Assembly: GCA_947174175.1 (NCBI GenBank)
Contig: CAMWHW010000020.1
Location: 1 to 9,666 of the forward strand
DNA length: 9,666 nt
Direction: 5' to 3'
Source of the DNA: an uncultured Clostridia bacterium
GTDB lineage: Bacteria; Bacillota; Clostridia; Christensenellales; Borkfalkiaceae
The position numbers and the translations under genes were made by a program. Positions 5,347-9,666 of this stretch are shown here, one piece after another. The notes beneath the pieces are model-generated. The model did no database searches. It saw only the letters and a program-made list of their open reading frames with translations, and was not told the origin of the DNA. Every line of letters begins with the position of its first letter. Within the stretch, counting starts at the first letter, position 1.

Positions 5347-6837
5347 ATGTTGAAACAACTGCAAAATTCCGAAGGCTGTAATAAGCTTATAAAGCAAATC
5401 GAAAGTCAGAGCGTGGTGGAGTGCCGCTTTCCCCAATCGAGCGAAATAACCGAAGTGCTTGCGGTATATCCGCAGGTTTCTCTCGTTTCGTGCGAGGTAT
5501 CGTCCGGGCGCGTCAATTACAGCGGCAAGCTTATATTGACCATAGTATATAGCGACGAGGACGGCAAGCTGTGCCGTATGCAGAAGGGTGCGGAGTTTTC
5601 CCACTTTGCGGACGACGACTGTCTTGCTCCCGCTCAAAGCGGCGTTTGCGCGCTCTCCTGCGAAAAGACTACGGTTAAGCGCGAAGGCTCCTCTTTCGTA
5701 ATTGCCGCCATAATATCCGCGGATATTTCCGTTTACGCACGCACCGACAGAACTTACGTGTGCGGCGCGGAGGGCGCGTTCGTAAAGAAGGAAAGCGTAA
5801 GCTTTTCCTCCGCCGTGACCTTCTCGGGCGAGAGCGAGGTTGAGGACGATTTCGAAGCGGACAGCGTGGTGGACGTTCTCATTCCCTGCGCAAAGGCGGT
5901 CGTTCTGTCCTCTGCCTGCGGCACTGGCGAGGTGGAAGCCAGCGGCGAAATTTATCTTTCACTGTTTGCAATGCGCCAGCAGAACCCCATCTGTCTTGAA
6001 AGAATTATTCCCTTTAAGTGCGTAATACCCTGCGACGACGCGTCCGTCGGGCGCAGAGCGGCAACCCGTGCGGAGATAAGCGATCTGAACGTGACGGCGA
6101 ACGTCAACGAGGATAAGGGCAGGTGCCAGATAGATTTCGTGTGCAACCTTAACCTCAGCGGCTGGTTTGCCGACGAGCATACCGAGGAGGTTGCCGTGGA
6201 CGCATTCTCCGATACGAACGTTGTCACGCTTACGGACACCGAGGAGGTTATGCCGCGCTGCGTGGACGTAAAGGTGTACACCGAGCGCGTTTCCGGGCTT
6301 GCCGCAACCAAGAGCAAGCTTACGTACGACTGCAAGTTCCTTGCCGCCGCACTGCCCCAGGCGGAGTGCTCCTTCAACGAGCAGACGGGCTGCGTGGAGG
6401 GCGCCGTAAACACTGTGCTCATCTACGAGCAGAACGGCGAGATAAAGAGTACGGACGTCAGCCTGCCCTTCTCGGTAGTATTGAACGGTGCGCGTGAGGA
6501 AGGTCAGACTGTAACCGAGGACGTTGCGGTGTGCGGCGTGAGCGTGCGCCTTAAAGCCGAGGGCGAGGCGGAAGCCGAAGCCACCTTGAAGATATGCGTG
6601 ACCGTATGCGACGAACGCAAGGTTACCTATCTTACAAAAATCGAGGAAGGCGAAGAGGTCGAAGTAAACGACTGCGCGGTATCCGTGTTCCTGCCGACGG
6701 CGGGCGACGGGCTGTGGGATATAGCCAAGAAACTTAAAAAGTCCCCCGACGACGTATCCGCCTGCAATTCGGAGCTTAAATTCCCGCTGACGGGCAAGGA
6801 AAGAATTATCGTGTACAGGGGTAAAAAAGCCAACTGA
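5347..6837 (+). CDS. sipL: SipL-like spore coat morphogenetic protein (SPOCS/DUF3794 repeats plus LysM)
   Basis: 496 residues, close to the roughly 520 of C. difficile SipL. ATG 5347 has AAGGAG (5334-5339) 7 nt upstream. Three related beta-rich units are visible: about 35-130 (SSEITEVLAVYPQVSL...GKLILTIVYSDEDG), about 175-290 (SGEIYLSLFAMRQQN...IPFKC) and about 330-425 (GAVNTVLIYEQNGEI...LPFSVVL). These fit SPOCS/DUF3794 domains. The C terminus (about 446-490: GDGLWDIAKKLKKSPDDV, NSEL, ERIIVY) is a LysM-like domain with Leu-Trp in place of the usual GDTL start. In C. difficile, SipL binds SpoIVA and anchors the coat around the forespore on the mother-cell side; the LysM domain mediates that contact. 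The gene order veg - sipL - ispE supports the call. There are 24 cysteines, which is many. Family assignment is strong; exact orthology is inferred. Confidence 0.8.
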   Translation: MLKQLQNSEGCNKLIKQIESQSVVECRFPQSSEITEVLAVYPQVSLVSCEVSSGRVNYSGKLILTIVYSDEDGKLCRMQKGAEFSHFADDDCLAPAQSGVCALSCEKTTVKREGSSFVIAAIISADISVYARTDRTYVCGAEGAFVKKESVSFSSAVTFSGESEVEDDFEADSVVDVLIPCAKAVVLSSACGTGEVEASGEIYLSLFAMRQQNPICLERIIPFKCVIPCDDASVGRRAATRAEISDLNVTANVNEDKGRCQIDFVCNLNLSGWFADEHTEEVAVDAFSDTNVVTLTDTEEVMPRCVDVKVYTERVSGLAATKSKLTYDCKFLAAALPQAECSFNEQTGCVEGAVNTVLIYEQNGEIKSTDVSLPFSVVLNGAREEGQTVTEDVAVCGVSVRLKAEGEAEAEATLKICVTVCDERKVTYLTKIEEGEEVEVNDCAVSVFLPTAGDGLWDIAKKLKKSPDDVSACNSELKFPLTGKERIIVYRGKKAN

Positions 6838-6856
6838 AAATAAACTGAGAGTACAT

Positions 6857-6898
6857 ACGGGCGTTCCGCAGGAAAAATGAGCGGTGCGCCCGTTTTTT
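6857..6898 (+). terminator. Intrinsic terminator between the SipL-like gene and ispE
   Basis: ACGGGCG (6857-6863) pairs with CGCCCGT (6887-6893), with an inner CCGC/GCGG pairing (6866-6869 with 6881-6884). Six T residues end at 6898. It separates the sporulation gene from the ispE operon. Confidence 0.85.
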
Positions 6899-6911
6899 GT
6901 GGGCATTATTA

Positions 6912-6940
6912 TTGAAAACGCCGCCGCGGTATGTTATAAT
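6912..6940 (+). promoter_or_regulatory. Strong extended -10 promoter of the ispE operon, leaderless geometry
   Basis: TTGAAA (6912-6917), a 17-bp spacer and TATAAT (6935-6940) with TGT directly before it (extended -10). The normal +1, 7 nt after the -10, is A6947, the first base of the ispE ATG. The six bases between -10 and ATG (TTATCT) contain no ribosome binding site. Confidence 0.8.
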
Positions 6941-6946
6941 TTATCT

Positions 6947-7813
6947 ATGAATTACGTTCGGGTCAAATCGTATGCAAAAATCAATCTCACGCTGGATATC
7001 ACGGGCGTGAACGGGGGATATCATACGATTGACAGCGTGGTTGCAAGCATTGACTTATACGACCTGATAACCGTGAAAAGGCGCAGGGACAAGCTCGTTT
7101 CCGTGGCGATGCACGGCGAGGGCAGCGAGAGTATCCCTTACGAAAACAACAACGCGGCAAGGGCGGCGGAGCTGTTTATTGCGCGCTTCGGGACGGATGG
7201 CGTTGAAATTACCGTGTGGAAGAATATTCCCATGGGCGCTGGGCTGGGCGGCTCGTCCGCGGACGTTGCGGGCGTTCTTAACGCAATGGCCAAGCTGTAC
7301 GATATTAACGACGTGCGCACTTTAAAGCAGCTTGCCGACGGACTGGGGAGCGACAGCGGATATATGCTGACGGGCGGTTTTGCGCGACTGACGGGGCGCG
7401 GCGATAAAGTCGAAAGACTGAAAAGCGGCGTCAGACTGGATATAGGTCTGCTTATCCCGAAAAGCGGCGTTTCCACGGCGCAGTGCTATTCGCTGTGCGA
7501 TAGTACGGGGGCAAATAAGCAGTTTACCAGTAACGAGGCGCAAAAAGCCGTACTTGCGGGCAATAAGCAGGATATAGGCGCAAGCTTATCCAACGGGCTG
7601 TACGCCGCCGCAATAAGGCTGAACGGCGACGTTGAGGAGTGCTTTAACCAGTTAAAGGCGTTCGACCCGCTGGGTGTTAATATGACGGGTTCGGGCAGCG
7701 GCGTTTTCGCCGTGTTCGAAAACGACCAGTTTTTGCGGTACGCGAAGAGCAGATACCGCGGCAAGCATACTTTTATTACGACCAAAACGGTTGTGCCGAC
7801 CAAGGAGGAGTAA
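6947..7813 (+). CDS. ispE: 4-diphosphocytidyl-2-C-methyl-D-erythritol kinase
   Basis: 288 residues, normal family length. This cytosolic GHMP kinase uses ATP to phosphorylate the 2-hydroxyl of CDP-methylerythritol in the MEP pathway to isopentenyl diphosphate. Visible motifs: N-terminal SYAKINLTLDI (K11), the ATP-binding PMGAGLGGSSAD loop (95-106), D136 in LGSD (expected catalytic Asp) and the C-terminal MTGSGSGVFAVF motif. Most IspE proteins have Val-Pro after that Asp, whereas here it is Ser-Gly. ATG 6947 was chosen over an upstream in-frame start (6884) because the AKINL motif then sits at its usual place and the upstream part overlaps a terminator. No ribosome binding site precedes this ATG, and the promoter places +1 on it, so translation is probably leaderless. 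It is the first gene of an operon with the next two. Confidence 0.95.
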   Translation: MNYVRVKSYAKINLTLDITGVNGGYHTIDSVVASIDLYDLITVKRRRDKLVSVAMHGEGSESIPYENNNAARAAELFIARFGTDGVEITVWKNIPMGAGLGGSSADVAGVLNAMAKLYDINDVRTLKQLADGLGSDSGYMLTGGFARLTGRGDKVERLKSGVRLDIGLLIPKSGVSTAQCYSLCDSTGANKQFTSNEAQKAVLAGNKQDIGASLSNGLYAAAIRLNGDVEECFNQLKAFDPLGVNMTGSGSGVFAVFENDQFLRYAKSRYRGKHTFITTKTVVPTKEE

Positions 7814-7814
7814 A

Positions 7815-8720
7815 ATGGCAGAAGAGAGATTGATTGACGAGGACAAGGACAGAAAGTACCGCATAAAGGTAAACGCCGACGGCGAGGAAGAACTGGTCGT
7901 TGAAGGCGAGGAGGAACAGCCCGCCGTTGAGGAAGTTACTTTCGAGGTGGAGGAGCTTACCGAGGACAACGAGGAAGAGGCGGTTATGACTCCCGAACAG
8001 CTTGCCGCCAAGCGCGAGCGCGAGGAAGCCGAAAGGGCGGAGCGCAGGCACCGGGTTGAGGAGCTTATAAAAAAGGCGGAAAGCGACTGCAAGCAAAGCA
8101 AGTTCGCAACCGCTCTGGAATACCTGGAAAAGGCGGAGGAGATTGACGGAGAGGACGGCGAAGTGCACGCGTTAAAGCTTATAGCCTACACGCGCAACTT
8201 TACCGACTATTCGCAGGTTGTTGCCGCCGCCGAGGGCGTTGACGACGTTAAGGAATACACCTCTCCCGAAAGAAAGGCGGAAATGCTTAAAAAAGCTTCG
8301 TCGTCGTTAGAGGCGAATATAGCGGAGCAAAGAGCTACGGTTTCCGAAATGCACGAGGAAAACGAACAAAAGAAAGCCGAGCGCGCCGTCAGATTTTTAA
8401 AGGACAGAAAGACGGCGATAATAGTTTTTGCCGCGGTGTGCGCACTGTTCGTTGCGTTCGGCGTGTTGACGGCGTATTTCGGTTCGGTCATATATTCTGT
8501 GTCGACGGGCACCTATCTCATACTCACCTGCGTGTTCGGCGGACTTACGTTTATAACGCTGATTGCGCTTGCGTTTGCGGCGCGCTATCTCAACATCACC
8601 TGCCGCAGGGTAAGGCTGAACAAGCGCAACACTTCCACGCAGCTCGGGCGCGATTTGCTTGCCGAGCAGGCTAAATTAAAGGCGTTAATTGCGGTATATG
8701 CCGTACTTAAAGGCGAATAA
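7815..8720 (+). CDS. TPR-like protein with C-terminal two-TM hairpin, unknown function
   Basis: 301 residues. ATG 7815 lies 1 bp after the ispE stop, with AAGGAGG (7802-7808) inside the end of ispE, so translation is likely coupled. Residues 1-58 are acidic (Glu-rich). Residues 60-90 form a charged coiled coil. About 80-128 looks like a helix-turn-helix TPR-type unit (ESDCKQSKFATALEYLEKAEEID). About 150-197 is another charged helix. Two membrane segments (about 200-227 and 233-259) are followed by a basic CRRVRLNKR and a short helical end, so both termini should be cytosolic. No catalytic motif or known family is recognised. It could be a membrane-bound scaffold. The start at 7791 in the same frame is rejected because it lacks a ribosome binding site. 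Confidence 0.88.
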   Translation: MAEERLIDEDKDRKYRIKVNADGEEELVVEGEEEQPAVEEVTFEVEELTEDNEEEAVMTPEQLAAKREREEAERAERRHRVEELIKKAESDCKQSKFATALEYLEKAEEIDGEDGEVHALKLIAYTRNFTDYSQVVAAAEGVDDVKEYTSPERKAEMLKKASSSLEANIAEQRATVSEMHEENEQKKAERAVRFLKDRKTAIIVFAAVCALFVAFGVLTAYFGSVIYSVSTGTYLILTCVFGGLTFITLIALAFAARYLNITCRRVRLNKRNTSTQLGRDLLAEQAKLKALIAVYAVLKGE

Positions 8721-9666
8721 TGATATATCTCGACCATGCGGCAACCACGCCGCTCGATAAAGACGTTCTTAAAAAAATGACGCCCTATCTGACGGAGGTA
8801 TACGGCAACGCGTCCAGTCAGCATGCGTTCGGCAGGGAGGCGGCAAACGCCGTAATATCGGCGCGCGACGGAATTGCAAAAATTATGGGCGTGCCGTCCA
8901 ATTGTCTGTATTTCACTTCGGGCGGTACGGAGGCTGGCAACACCGCGTTAAAGGGCGTGTGCGCCGCCAACCGCGATAAGGGCAAACATATAGTGCTTTC
9001 GGCAATAGAGCACCCCGCTCTGCTGTCGGCGGCGGAGGATATGCGAGCATACGGCTTTGAGGTCACTTTGGTCAAGCCCGACGGTCATGGCGTGATAAGT
9101 GCCGAAAGCGTTAAAGAGGCTATACGCCCCGATACGGTGTTTGCAGGCGTTATGTCGGCAAATAACGAAACGGGCGTTATACAGCACGTCAGGGATATTT
9201 ATAGCGTTTGTAAGGAGCGCGGCGTATTCTTTTACTGCGACTGCGTGCAGACTGCGGGCGTGCTTCCCTTTGCCGATTTTCCTGCGGACGGCGTAGGTTT
9301 TTCCGCGCATAAATTTTACGGCCCCAAGGGCTTCGGCGGACTATATATGCGCCCAGATTGCCGTTTCGAGAGGCTGATTTCCGGCGGCAAGCAGGAAAGG
9401 GGACTGCGCGGCGGCACTACTTACGTTGCGGGCGCGGTAGGCGCGGCGTACGCTCTGGAAAAGGCGGTAGCAAATGCGGAGGAAAACAATAAAAAGGTTG
9501 CGGCTCTGCGCGATTATTTTATTAAGTGCGTGGTGTCCGAAATAGAGGGGGTAAGTTTGAACGGCGACGGTAAACGTCGCCTGCCCTCAAACGCCAACCT
9601 GTCATTCGACGGGTGCGACGGCGAGCAGATTCTGTTCGCGCTCGATTTAAGGGGCGTGGCAGTATC
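8720..9666 (+). CDS. nifS: Cysteine desulfurase, NifS/IscS family (partial, 3' end outside window)
   Basis: 315 codons are visible. The ATG (8720-8722) overlaps the previous stop as TAATG, with a weak AAAGG about 8 nt upstream, so translational coupling is expected. This PLP enzyme of aminotransferase class V takes sulfur from L-cysteine as a persulfide for Fe-S clusters or tRNA thiolation. Visible motifs: the N-terminal YLDHAATTP, GGTEAGN, the PLP-stacking His98 (EHPALL), NNETG, and the PLP-binding Lys198 in SAHKFYGPKG. The frame stops at LRGVAVS; in the family the catalytic cysteine (SxGSAC) comes a few codons later, so it is outside the window. The usual GGGQERGxRxGTxN stretch reads GGKQERGLRGGTTY here. 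In Firmicutes such a gene is often followed by thiI, which cannot be checked. Confidence 0.93.
   Translation, partial: MIYLDHAATTPLDKDVLKKMTPYLTEVYGNASSQHAFGREAANAVISARDGIAKIMGVPSNCLYFTSGGTEAGNTALKGVCAANRDKGKHIVLSAIEHPALLSAAEDMRAYGFEVTLVKPDGHGVISAESVKEAIRPDTVFAGVMSANNETGVIQHVRDIYSVCKERGVFFYCDCVQTAGVLPFADFPADGVGFSAHKFYGPKGFGGLYMRPDCRFERLISGGKQERGLRGGTTYVAGAVGAAYALEKAVANAEENNKKVAALRDYFIKCVVSEIEGVSLNGDGKRRLPSNANLSFDGCDGEQILFALDLRGVAV

Noticed and set aside
5959..6906. Reverse open frame of 315 codons opposite the SipL-like gene
   Set aside because: Antisense shadow. It has no ribosome binding site and runs through a terminator, and the forward strand encodes clear SPOCS/LysM domains.
6884..6946. 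Upstream in-frame start extending IspE by 21 residues
   Set aside because: The added part overlaps the terminator and the promoter. IspE proteins begin shortly before the AKINL motif, as from 6947.

Overview
The window looks like chromosomal DNA from a spore-forming Clostridia-type Firmicute, probably an uncultured gut lineage (the lineage is inference). The evidence is the veg - SipL-like - ispE gene order, AAGGAG-type ribosome binding sites, sigma-A-type TTGAAA/TTTACA...TATAAT promoters, compact intrinsic terminators, and codon use favouring GAC, AAC, GGC and TAC. No rRNA, tRNA, CRISPR array, transposase or phage gene was seen.

Left part (1-1948, minus strand). A large open frame runs off the left edge. 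Its ATG is at 1240 and 413 codons are visible. It encodes a membrane-hairpin plus coiled-coil protein of unknown function. Upstream of it on the same strand lies a compact RNA locus: an extended -10 promoter (1549-1521), a predicted +1 at 1514, a highly folded RNA of about 185 nt whose 5' and 3' ends pair over 13 bp, an intrinsic terminator (1299-1271), and then the ribosome binding site of the membrane protein. An 11-nt piece of the closing stem is repeated right against that ribosome binding site, so two pairings compete. This is the least explained and most interesting part of the window. A probable small gene (1837-1589, minus) lies further upstream.

Middle (1949-4928, plus strand). Two single-gene units each have their own promoter or terminator. 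The first is a 762-residue exported protein with propeller-like repeats, a calcium-loop motif and a C-terminal membrane anchor. The second is a 163-residue protein with two CxxC...CxxC zinc ribbons followed by an extremely acidic tail.

Right part (5013-9666, plus strand). veg is followed by a SipL-like SPOCS/LysM protein, the latter behind a sequence resembling a sigma-E (mother-cell) promoter. After a terminator, ispE (isoprenoid MEP pathway) has a strong promoter whose predicted +1 is the A of its ATG, so the mRNA should be leaderless. ispE is tightly followed by a TPR-like/two-TM protein and then by a cysteine desulfurase whose ATG overlaps the preceding stop. The desulfurase runs off the right edge just before its catalytic cysteine. 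These three genes form one operon joining isoprenoid precursor synthesis, an unknown membrane protein and sulfur mobilisation.
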